Source: Carya illinoinensis (lineage: Eukaryota; Streptophyta; Magnoliopsida; Fagales; Juglandaceae). From it: DNA of 64,000 bases. Under the pieces are notes generated by a model. The model was given only the letters and a program-made list of their open reading frames with translations. It did no database searches and had not been told where the DNA came from. Where the stretch lies: the NCBI RefSeq assembly GCF_018687715.1, contig NC_056759.1:32544885-32608884 (forward strand). Reading direction: 5' to 3'. Each line of letters begins with the position of its first letter. The first letter of the stretch is position 1. Below, piece after piece: positions 20,842 through 30,020 of the stretch. Both the position numbers and the translations under genes were made by a program.

Positions 20842-21347
20842 ACTTACCGATTTCACAATCGCAATGGCACGGCTAGGATTTTGGATTCAAGAAACTTGGG
20901 AGTTGAGAGACGATAGACGAGAGTTGAGAGAAGATTGATTGACTGAAGAGGATTCGAGAGACTTGAGAGACGAGCGGCGAGAGATGAGAGACACTGAGAC
21001 AAAGTTGAGAAAGGGGATGAAAAGTGAAGAGGATTCGAGAGACATTGAGTAAGCGATGGAGGAAGTATTCAATCTAGCAACGGTGCCGTTTTCGGGGAAG
21101 GAAAAAAAAAGTAGATGTATAACCCGGTTACAGATAACCGGGTTATAAAACCGGATCTAGGTTTTTTTAACCGCCCCGATTCCAGATTTTTTGAACGGAC
21201 CGAAAAAAAATCAGGTCCGGATAAACACCCCTAGTCAAATCGGTCAAATAGGTCGTTTTCGTTATTTGTTATTAATAACAAAAACAACCTATTTTGGTGT
21301 GTATATATATATTTGGTTGGATGTTTCGATATCCATATTACTGTACG

Positions 21348-21460
21348 CACTACAAGAAAAATAAATTTTTGTGATTAGTTTATTGTAACGAAAAGACCAT
21401 TCACAATCAAGTTTTTTCATTGCAATAAATTGATTATAAAAATTTGTTTTTCTTGTAGTG
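21348..21460. mobile_element. CACTA-type MITE, 113 bp
   Basis: Terminal inverted repeats CACTACAAGAAAAA and TTTTTCTTGTAGTG are perfect over 14 nt, and the inner sequence is also largely self-complementary (attttttgtgatta / attgattataaaaat). The 3-bp target duplication ACG is at 21345-21347 and 21461-21463. A CACTA terminus with a 3-bp duplication places it in the CACTA/En-Spm superfamily. It is too short to code for anything. Confidence 0.88.
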
Positions 21461-21463
21461 ACG

Positions 21464-22503
21464 TAGTCCAATGTGCGTGGTATGCTCATTGGTCATGATG
21501 AGTCATGACAACCAAGTTGTGGAAGATATTACGTTCGATTTAATTAATTAAGTAGCTGCGCGCTAATTAACTTGTACCAATAATTAATCTCGTATCATGA
21601 TATTTCCCCTCGTATTATTTAAATCTTATATAAATTAAATTATGTCATGATAGGTAATACTCATCTAAAAAATTTTAAATAAAATTATTCTATAAAATAG
21701 AAATATTATTAAAATAAAATAAATCAGGGCCATCAATATTAATTGCCATCTATGATCTCGTACCAATGTGCTTTGAAATGCATGCGCACTAGCTGCAAAG
21801 CACAATACGTTTTGAAGTGGTCACAATCTTACCTGCTAAATTAAGGATAGATACAATAGTAATGTTATATATAGTAATAGATCTGAGTGTATAAGTGTCA
21901 CATAATTATTTTAAAATTAGTGAGGTATATTATAAAAAAAATTAATTTTTTTTATATGGACTTAATATTTATTCATTTTTTTTAAAAGATTACACGATAT
22001 ATATATTTTTGCACAGTCCAAGACTATAAATATCATTTCTATACATATATGTGTATATATATATATATTTAATTACCATCTTTGAAATCAGGCTTTAATT
22101 TGTTCCACCCACCGTAATTTTGTAGTTTAATTAATGGTAACCTTTTGTTTCTTAAAAGTACAATTTTAATTTGGATGCATTTTGGAGGCAACTATTGCTA
22201 GGTATATAGCAACTAATGAAATGATATGAAATGAGCATTTGTCAAAACTTCTTAAAATCTTTCATAATTTTTTTCTTAAATATCGCTCAAATAAAAAAAT
22301 ATTTTTTTACTCTTTTTTATATAATCATTACAACTTTTTCTTTACTGTGCCATTAAATATGCCACATTTATATATTAGTAAATTAAGATTATGCTTCAAG
22401 CTTATCTAAGAAAATAGGTAAAAGTCCTCATTTCTATTTGCCAGAATTTGATGACATGCTACTTATCAGATTTTAATAGTTGAATTGAAATATGTTGGTC
22501 TTA
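21464..22503. other. AT-rich intergenic DNA
   Basis: No gene is seen. Around 22205-22345 (gaaatgatatgaaatgagc, taaatatcgctcaaat) it resembles one half of the MITE family found at 61-210, so it probably contains a decayed partial copy. The rest is unassigned. Confidence 0.5.
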
Positions 22504-22713
22504 GGCATCGTTTGGATAGTCATATGATAAATATGGGAACAATAGTGAAATAATTTCTGACAAGTAGTAAAATAAAAATTTGTGAATAGTAATAAAATAG
22601 TTTGAGTTAAAATTTTATTGAGTTATAAGTAATGTGAAAAAAAATTGAATAAAAAGATTATAAAGTTAAAATATTGTTATAATATAATTTTTATTTTGAA
22701 ATTTGAAAAAGTT

Positions 22714-24880
22714 TGTGATGACCCGCTTTTAAGTGTATTTTCGCTGAAATAATTGTTTTTATTTTAATTAATATATCAGTTATTTTATTTTAATTTAATT
22801 GCGTTTTAAAAATTGGGTTTTAATTTATTTTAGTTTATTTGATGTTGTGTTTTATTTAGTTGTTTTGTGGTTTTTTAATCTTTTTGGCGGTTTGTTTCGT
22901 TTTCCCGGAGTGAGGATTGGGTCTCATCTCTTTTCACATCTTTTTCCTTTTTTTCTCTTTTTCCTTTTTCTTTTTCCCTTCTTTTCCTTTTTCCTTCTTT
23001 TTTCTTTTTTTCTTTTTCTTTTTCTCTCTTCTCTCTCCCCGATTCGGACCCCCCCGTGCTCTCTCTCTCTCCTCCCTCTCCCTCACGCCGGCGTCACTTT
23101 CCCCAGCCCCTACCGCCGCCGTCCGGCCACCGTTCGGCCTCCCACCGGTCCCATTCTATTCCTCTCCCTCCGGTGCACCACCCCTCCAAAACCCACCCCC
23201 AACCGGCCGGCCATTTGGCCGGAAAAAGCTTCCAAAGGGCGCACGGATTTCACTCCGATCTGCCGCCGTCGCTCCACCTCCGGCCACCATTTCTTCACCA
23301 CTTCATCACCAGTCCCTTGCCGTCCTAACCCACCCATTTCCGGCCTCCAACGACCACCGGAGCAGCTCCCACGAGCTTGTTTTCCGATTTGCCATTTTCG
23401 GCCATTTCCGGCCATTCCGCCGCCACCCACGGCCGTCCGTCACTTCCAATAGCTTCACAACCACCTCTAGACCATTCCCTATCAATCCCGTGTCCTAGTT
23501 TGTCCCCGTTCAAAAGTGGGTTTTTCAGACCCACGGCCACAGTGAATTTTCACTGTGACGTTGCTGTTTTTCCGCCGCTTGCAACGCCGCTTGTTTTCTA
23601 AAATTGCCGTATAGCGCTGTAAGTATTTTCCAAACCCTATTTTCAGATTTTAATATATATTGCTCATTCAATTTATTTACTGTTGTTGGTTATTGATTCC
23701 GGACTGAGTCCGAGGAGTTTCGGGGGTCGGATGGATGGAGGACGGAGTTGTCTGTTTAATTGTTTATGTTGGTTGGTTATTTTATCATGCATTGATTTGG
23801 CATTTCATGGTGCATGCATGTGTGTTTTTGTTCACGTGTGAAAAGCCTGTGTTTTGGCGTGAGTGGTTTTACGGGTGCGTGTGTATCACGAGCCCAAGCC
23901 GGGATGGGTTATTATCTCGGTGGAGCTCCTCTGGTCACTCGGGAGCGGAATAAACTGAGTGATGTCCCCTGAGTTGTCGAGAGAGATGACGGGAGCGGGG
24001 CTAGGGGATGCTTGGCTACGAACGTGCCGGGCATGGAACCAAGCATCGCCCTACTCACCGACTCCGTGGCCCTTCGCTGGCGAGGGCTAGAGGATGCTTG
24101 GCTACGCACGCGCGGGAGGCGCGGAACTGGGCATCGCTCGTTAGGTGTCACATGCGTGGTGGTACTCTACGGTGTGACACTGGAGCCAAGGTGTGCGGAT
24201 GACCCCTAGGGGAGGTCATGGTGCATACGGTTAAAATTGGATAATGGTTTATGAGGCCAAATGGGACTTTTGGCGTGGGCCAGATGGACTTCTGGCGAGA
24301 TATTGGGCCGGATGGACTTCCGGCGAGATATTGGGCCAAATGGACTTTTGGCGGCCAAATGTGACTTTTGGCATGTTTTTCGGAAAGGATGTATTTGTGG
24401 GCCAAAAAGGGTTTTTTGGCGTGTGTGGAAAACTTGGGTTTTTGTGGGCTTTGTGCATTGGGCATGTTTCATGCATCTTGTATGAGTTTTATGTGTTTTT
24501 ATCTGGTAGTGTTTGGGTTTTACTTACCTGCGGTACCATTCGTGGTTCCGTAGCTTTTGGTGCAGAGTTAGAGGACGAAGAGGAGGAGGCTGAGCCCGAG
24601 GATGCGGCTCCGCAGGGTTGCTGATGCTATCTTTATATTTGTTTAAATCTGTAGTCGTGTTTTGTAATATTTATCTATGTACGTTTTAAACAGCTTGTAT
24701 TACGTTAAGAAAAATTCTGGTACTTAGTTATGACTTTCTTTATCCGCCGCGAGTTTCTCTGTACACATCTGTTGCCTTGCACACACTCGGCACCCGACGA
24801 TGGGATGGTGACCCGGGTTGTCACCATCCGGACGTCTCAATTTCCCCGTGTTCGGGCGTGGGGATTTTGGGGGCGTCACA
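22714..24880 (+). repeat. 5' LTR of gypsy element
   Basis: 2,167 bp, from TGTGATGACCCGC to GGGGGCGTCACA. In order it contains an AT-rich start, a pyrimidine-only tract (about 22930-23040), a C/G-rich section rich in CCGCC and CCGG words (about 23085-23560), a strong splice-donor-like gctGTAAGTAT at 23619, a degenerate direct repeat around 24000-24150, and tandem repeats with gggccaaatggacttttggc (24259-24420). Several long open frames here recur in the 3' LTR and are low in complexity; they are not genes. Confidence 0.95.
24259..24420 (+). repeat. Tandem repeats within the LTR
   Basis: About five imperfect units of 20-34 bp are built on ggccaratggacttytggc, often followed by gagatattg. An identical array is in the 3' LTR at about 31566-31727, so it is part of the element and older than this insertion. 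The function is unknown; enhancer-like repeats are common in plant LTRs. Confidence 0.8.
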
Positions 24881-24882
24881 GG

Positions 24883-24894
24883 TGGTATCAGAGC
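24883..24894 (+). other. Primer-binding site (initiator tRNA-Met) of gypsy element
   Basis: TGGTATCAGAGC lies two bases after the 5' LTR, the standard initiator tRNA-Met primer site of plant LTR elements. Confidence 0.95.
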
Positions 24895-25158
24895 GGTTTG
24901 GCTCTGGGTAAAACCACAAGTCCCGTAGGTAGTACCAGAATGTTTTTAAAGTTGTGTTTTGAAAATTATGTTAAGTATAGTTGTCTTATTTGTTTTATTT
25001 GTGTGGGCTTGTGTGTTTGTTTTTATTTATGTAGTTATGTCTTGGCATGCTGGTTTCTTTTGTTTCTTGCGGTATAGTGCTGTTTTGTTTTCGTTGGTTT
25101 TATGATGGTTTTATTTGTTTTCTTAAAGGAGGGTCAAGAGTGGTGTTGTGACAAGAAT

Positions 25159-26433
25159 ATGGGGAGACCAGGGAGACCAAGGAAAAATACTCAGGAACCA
25201 CAGGAAAATACCTCCAGAGATGACTCCATAGCCGAAGCAATTCGGCAGATGACAGAGTTTATGCAACAGAGTGCGAGGTCTCAACAGGCAGGGCCTTGGC
25301 CACCACAAAGACCTTGGCCACCACAGGGGGGTCCTTGGCCACCATCAGGAGGGCCTTGGCCACCATCAGGAGGACCTTATCCACCATCAGGAGAACCTTG
25401 TCCGCAACAAGGAGGGTATTGGCCACAACCAGGGGGTCCTTGGCCATATCAGGGAGGACCTTGGATGTATCCAGGAGGGTCCAGTAGCATGGTGCAAGCC
25501 GGATGCACCTATGAGCGCTTCCTAGCGCATCGGACTCCACACTTTACTGGAAATGAGGATCCTCTTCAGGCTGGAAAATGGATCAAGGATCTGGAGAAAA
25601 CCTTTGAGGTGTGTGGATGCACTGAAGCTCAGCAAGTACTCTACGCCAGCTATCTTTTGCAGGGTATCGCTTCTGATTGGTGGGATACCAGGAGGGTGAT
25701 GCTGGAATCTGAATTGGGATCTTTCGCTGCGGTGACCTGGCAGCGTTTCAAGAAAGAGTTCAATGACCGCTTCTTTCCCGCATCGGTAAGGAAGCAAAAG
25801 GCAAGAGAGTTCTCCAATCTGGTCCAAGGGGGCGCAACAGTGGAACAATACGCCCGGAGGTTCATAGAACTTGAGCGATTTGCTCCTCACCTTGTTGCCA
25901 CAGAGGAGTTGCGAGCTGAGCGTTTTCAGGAGGGACTACGCCCTGATATACGCCGTTTGGTAGTCAGCCATCGGATATCCACTTTTCAGGAGTTAGTGGA
26001 TGTGGCCACCCTTATAGAGAGGGAAAATAATCTGAGTTTGGGCTCCCCTTCAGGGCAAAAGAGGCGAAGTTTTTCTGGTGAAGGAAGCAGCTCGGGTTCG
26101 CCTCAGAAGTTTGTTCAGCGAACTGGAACCCGATCTCAAGCATCCTCCAGTGTTCGCATGGGAGGACGTATGCCTGTTTGTGGAGTTTGTAATAGAGCTC
26201 ATGAGGGCGAGTGTCGGACGAGTAGCGGACCCCAGTGTTATCGGTGCGGCCAAGTGGGGCATATTGCTCGGGATTGCCCCGTTAGAGCTCAAGGAAGCCG
26301 TGGAGGTAGACACGGTGGAAGAACCAACCCGAGACAAGCAGTGCAAGCCCGGGTTTATGCTGTCACGCCTGGAGAGGTGGACGATGAGGCACCAGCGACC
26401 CATGATGCTGGAGTAATCACAGGTATGGATTAA
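25159..26433 (+). CDS. Gypsy Gag polyprotein (unspliced form)
   Basis: I choose the ATG at 25159 (MGRPGRPRKN) over 25102, because the upstream residues are hydrophobic leader translation and the chosen start gives the basic N terminus usual for this group. After an acidic/Gln stretch comes a tandem Pro/Trp/Gly-rich array (WPPQGGP, WPPSGGP units, about 25294-25490). The retrotransposon Gag domain follows (ERFLAHRTPHFTGNEDP, WWDTRRVML, WQRFKKEFNDRFFP, AREFSNLVQGGATVEQY, RFQEGLRPDIRRLV). The CCHC zinc knuckle CYRCGQVGHIARDC lies near the end. The frame stops at 26431-26433, nine bases into a putative intron, so unspliced RNA would give Gag alone. Confidence 0.9.
   Translation: MGRPGRPRKNTQEPQENTSRDDSIAEAIRQMTEFMQQSARSQQAGPWPPQRPWPPQGGPWPPSGGPWPPSGGPYPPSGEPCPQQGGYWPQPGGPWPYQGGPWMYPGGSSSMVQAGCTYERFLAHRTPHFTGNEDPLQAGKWIKDLEKTFEVCGCTEAQQVLYASYLLQGIASDWWDTRRVMLESELGSFAAVTWQRFKKEFNDRFFPASVRKQKAREFSNLVQGGATVEQYARRFIELERFAPHLVATEELRAERFQEGLRPDIRRLVVSHRISTFQELVDVATLIERENNLSLGSPSGQKRRSFSGEGSSSGSPQKFVQRTGTRSQASSSVRMGGRMPVCGVCNRAHEGECRTSSGPQCYRCGQVGHIARDCPVRAQGSRGGRHGGRTNPRQAVQARVYAVTPGEVDDEAPATHDAGVITGMD
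25294..25490 (+). repeat. Pro/Trp/Gly tandem repeat in gag
   Basis: A 24-bp-type minisatellite (ccttggccaccatcaggagg and variants) encodes about eight PWPPSGG-like units. Both sequence and unit length vary slightly. It lies N-terminal to the Gag core in a region that is usually disordered. Confidence 0.85.
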
Positions 26434-26520
26434 TTTAATCTTTTAAGTTGGATTTATTTTTGGTGCATTTGGTTTCTTCGTTGTTTTTTTTGGATTTCAT
26501 GGGTTGTGTGTTTGGTTCAG
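26423..26520 (+). other. Putative 98-nt intron at the gag/protease junction
   Basis: GTATGG at 26423 follows ...ATCACAG. A T-rich tract and TTTGGTTCAG end at 26520, before GAAGAGTCC. Removing these 98 nt (not a multiple of 3) moves the Gag frame exactly into the Pol frame and rebuilds an uninterrupted Gly-Arg-Val-Arg link to the protease motif LFDSGAS. The interval holds the Gag stop codon. Splicing is inferred from the sequence and is not demonstrated. Confidence 0.7.
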
Positions 26521-29500
26521 GAAGAGTCCGTTTGTATGAGTTTTATGCTTGTACTTTGTTTGATTCCGGTGCTTCACGATCGTTTGTGTCTTCCACGTTT
26601 GCTCGGGTGTGTAACTTGGTCACGGAACTGTTGCCGAAGGCTATGGTAGTGGCGCTACCCGATGGCGAGATGGTGTGGTGTTCCAAGGTTGCTTTGGGAT
26701 GCCCGTTAAACTTTGAGGGAAGGTTTTTGGATGCTGATCTGGTGGTATTCAAGCTGTTGGGTTTCGATATCATCCTCGGGATGGATTGGCTATACCGATA
26801 TTCTGCGACTATTAATTGCAGAAGTCGGACAATTAGCTTTCAGCTTCCGGATGGTGATTGTCTGGAATTTGCGGGGAGTAGATTAAAAGAAAAGCCGATG
26901 ATTATATCGGCGATACAGGCAAGAAGAGAGATTGCATGGGGAGCGGATGCATTCTTGGTTCAGATGGTGTCCACGCCGTCTGAGAAGAAGTCCTTGGCAG
27001 ACATTCCAGTTGTGGAAGAGTTCCCCGATGTGTTTGTGGATGACTTGCCCGGACTACCCCCCGTGCGAGAGATGGAGTTTGTTATAGACTTGGAACCTGG
27101 AGCGGCTCCTGTGCATAAGGCTCCTTACCGCATGGCACCGGCTGAATTGAAAGAGTTGAAGACTCAGTTGCAAGAATTAGTAGAGAAGGGGTTTATTCAG
27201 CCTAGTACGTCGCCGTGGGGTGCTCCAGTATTATTTGTTAAAAAGAAAGATGGAACCCTTCGTATGTGCATTGACTATAGGGAGTTGAACAAGGTGACCA
27301 TCAAAAATAAATACCCTCTCCCGCGGATAGATGATTTATTTGACCAACTTCAAGGAGCAGCCGTGTTCTCTAAGATTGATCTGAGGTCGGGATACTACCA
27401 GCTGAGAATCAGAGACCAGGACGTGCCTAAAACTGCTTTCAGGTCGAGGTATGGGCATTATGAATTTAAGGTGATGCCGTTTGGGTTGGCTAATGCCCCT
27501 GCAGCGTTCATGGATTTGATGAATAGGGTGTTTCAACCTTACCTGGATTCCTTTGTGGTAGTATTTATCGATGATATACTGATTTATTCCCGAGATGTTG
27601 AAGAGCATGTGTATCATCTTAGTCTGGTACTTGAGAAATTGAGAGAGCACCAGTTGTACGCCAAGCTCAGCAAGTGTGAGTTCTGGTTGGAAGAAGTTAA
27701 ATTTCTTGGGCATGTAATTTCCCAGGGTGGAGTGGCAGTTGATCCTAGTAAGGTAGAAGCCATTTTGTCATGGCCACGCCCAACTACAGTACGCGAGATC
27801 AGGAGTTTCTTGGGGCTCGCCGGTTACTACCGAAGGTTTGTAGAGGGTTTTGCTCGCTTATCCGGACCTCTCACAGCTTTGACTCGGAAAAATACAGAAT
27901 TTGTTTGGTCAGAGAAATGTGAGAGAAGCTTCCAGGAATTGAAGAACAGGTTGACGACGGCACCAGTGTTAGCACTCCCAGAACCGCATAAGCCGTTTGT
28001 AGTCTTCAGTGATGCGTCTAAGTTCGGTTTGGGTTGTTTCCTTATGCAGGAAGGACGGGTTGTAGCCTATGCATCTCGTCAGCTTAAGGACCATGAGAAG
28101 AATTATCCGACGCATGATCTAGAGTTGGCTGCGATTGTTTTTGCACTCAAGATCTGGCGGCATTTCTTGTATGGGGAAGCTTGTGAGGTATTTACTGATC
28201 ATAAGAGCTTGAAGCATTTGTTTTCCCAGAAAAATTTGAATATGAGGCAGAGGCGTTGGCTAGAGCTAATCAGTGACTATCAGTGTGAGATCAAGTACCA
28301 CCCGGGGAAGGCTAACATAGTTGCTGATGCGTTGAGCCGGAAGTCTCATTTGGAGGATGAAGCCGAACCGTCAGAAATGGATTCGTTACTTTATGGGATG
28401 AGAAGGCTCCTTATAGAGAGTTCGCAGCAAGTAGAGATTTTGTCTTCGGTTCTGGACATTCGGGTAATAGATTTTGAAGAATTGAAAGCTCTCCAAAGAA
28501 AGGATCAGAAGCTGCTGAACATCAGGAAAAGAGTCCGAAAATCTCGAGGGCCGTTGCACTATAGCATGGATAGTGATGGGGTACTTCGGTTCCGAGATCG
28601 CAGAGTGGTCCCGAAGGACTCAGATTTCAAAGAACGAATCATGGCGGAAGCTCATGCGGCCCCGTATTCAGTTCATCCCGGCAGTACAAAGATGTATCGT
28701 GACTTGAAGAAAAATTACTGGTGGGATGGAATGAAGAAGGACGTTGCCTTATATGTGGAGAAATGCCACACGTGTCGTCAGGTAAAGGCCGAGCATCAGA
28801 GACCTGCAGGCATACTCCAACCCCTCCCTATTCCTGAGTGGAAGTGGGATGACATCACGATGGATTTCGTAGTGGGTTTGCCGAGAACACCTAGTGGGAA
28901 GAACTCTGTTTGGGTGATCGTGGACCGGTTAACGAAGAGTGCTCATTTTCTGCCTGTTAACAACACCGACTCTTTGGGTAAGTTGACCCGTTTGTATGTC
29001 AAAGAGATAGTGCGGCTACATGGCATACCAAAAACTATAGTGTTGGATCGAGACCCGAGGTTCACATCGCAGTTCTGGAAGAGTTTGCAGGCAGCTTTGG
29101 GTACTAAGTTGAAGTTCAGCACTGCTTATCACCCGCAAACAGACGGCCAGTCAGAACGCACCATTCAGACTCTGGAAGACATGCTGCGAGCATGTGTTCT
29201 GGAATTCCAAGGAAGTTGGGAAAATCACTTGCCGCTCATTGAGTTTGCCTACAATAACAGTTACCATGCGACCATTCAGATGGCTCCCTATGAAGCTCTT
29301 TATGGGAGAAAGTGTAGGTCGCCCTTGTGTTGGGATGAAGTTGGGGAGAGTAGGGTAATTGGACCCGAAATAATTCAGGAAATGCAAAGCCAAGTCCGGA
29401 TCATCAGAGAAAAAATGGCGGCAGCTCAGAGTCGCCAGAAAAGCTACGCTGATACCAGGAGGAGAGAATTGTCATTTGAAGTTGGTGATTGGGTGTACCT

Positions 29501-29903
29501 TAAAGTCTCTCCCATGAGAGGTGTTAAGCGTTTTGGTAAGAAGAGGAAACTAGATCCGAGGTATGTCGGCCCTTTTCAGATTCTGGAGAGAGTAGGGTCC
29601 GTTGCCTATAGAGTTGCTTTGCCGGATTATTTTGGGGATGTTCATGATGTCTTCCACGTATCATCCCTGAAGAAGAGCTTTGGACAGCAAGAGCCACGCT
29701 TCGTCGACCCAACGAGTATTCAGTTACAACCGGATCTCACTTATGAAGTTGTTCCGTCGCAGATCATGGATTGGAAGGAGCAACAGTTGAGGTCCAAGAC
29801 GATACCTTTAGTTAAAGTGGCTTGGGGAGATCCGTTAGCTCAAGACTTCTCTTGGGAGCGAGCAGCGGACATGAGGGAGCAGTACCCGTATCTGTTCGAA
29901 TGA
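26521..29903 (+). CDS. Gypsy Pol: protease, RT, RNase H, integrase, chromodomain-like tail
   Basis: The frame is open from 26448, but its first 24 codons lie in the putative intron, so I start at the second exon. Domains in order: aspartic protease ([10 protein letters not shown]); reverse transcriptase ([32 protein letters not shown], catalytic FIDDILIYS); RNase H ([39 protein letters not shown]); integrase with HHCC zinc finger ([23 protein letters not shown]) and catalytic core ([36 protein letters not shown]). It ends with [12 protein letters not shown] and a chromodomain-like [18 protein letters not shown]. All key catalytic residues that I can identify are present, so the enzyme set looks functional. 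Confidence 0.93.
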
Positions 29904-30007
29904 TGAAGGTATGTATTCTAATTTTGATCTCAGTTGGTTTTTGAGCGTTTATGTGGCTTGCATTAAGTTGGTAGTTGATTTGCAATTTCGAGGACGAAAT
30001 TGTTTTT

Positions 30008-30020
30008 AAGGAGGGGAGGA
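30008..30020 (+). other. Polypurine tract of gypsy element
   Basis: AAGGAGGGGAGGA immediately precedes the 3' LTR and would prime plus-strand DNA synthesis. Confidence 0.9.

Larger units (their letters stand above)
19145..21233. mobile_element. Non-autonomous hAT-type transposon, 2.1 kb
   Basis: The left end TAGAGGTGTGCATCC and right end GGATAAACACCCCTA form imperfect terminal inverted repeats. They are flanked by 8-bp target duplications gtcaaatg (19137-19144) and gtcaaatc (21234-21241), with 7 of 8 identical. Termini of the form TAGGGGTGT and an 8-bp duplication are typical of hAT elements. Subterminal sequence at both ends is rich in ccggat/atccgg words. No transposase frame is present, so mobility would depend on an element elsewhere. 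Confidence 0.8.

Noticed and set aside
22799..23601. Long open frames of 70-217 codons on both strands in the gypsy LTR (repeated at 30106-30908)
   Set aside because: They lie in pyrimidine- and CCG-rich LTR sequence, overlap in several frames, have no domains and recur only because the LTR is duplicated.
24008..24624. Open frames of 60-126 codons in the LTR downstream half (repeated at 31315-31931)
   Set aside because: They follow from tandem repeats and GC-rich text; the peptides are repetitive (FWRPNVTFG, GEILG) and shared only between the two LTRs.
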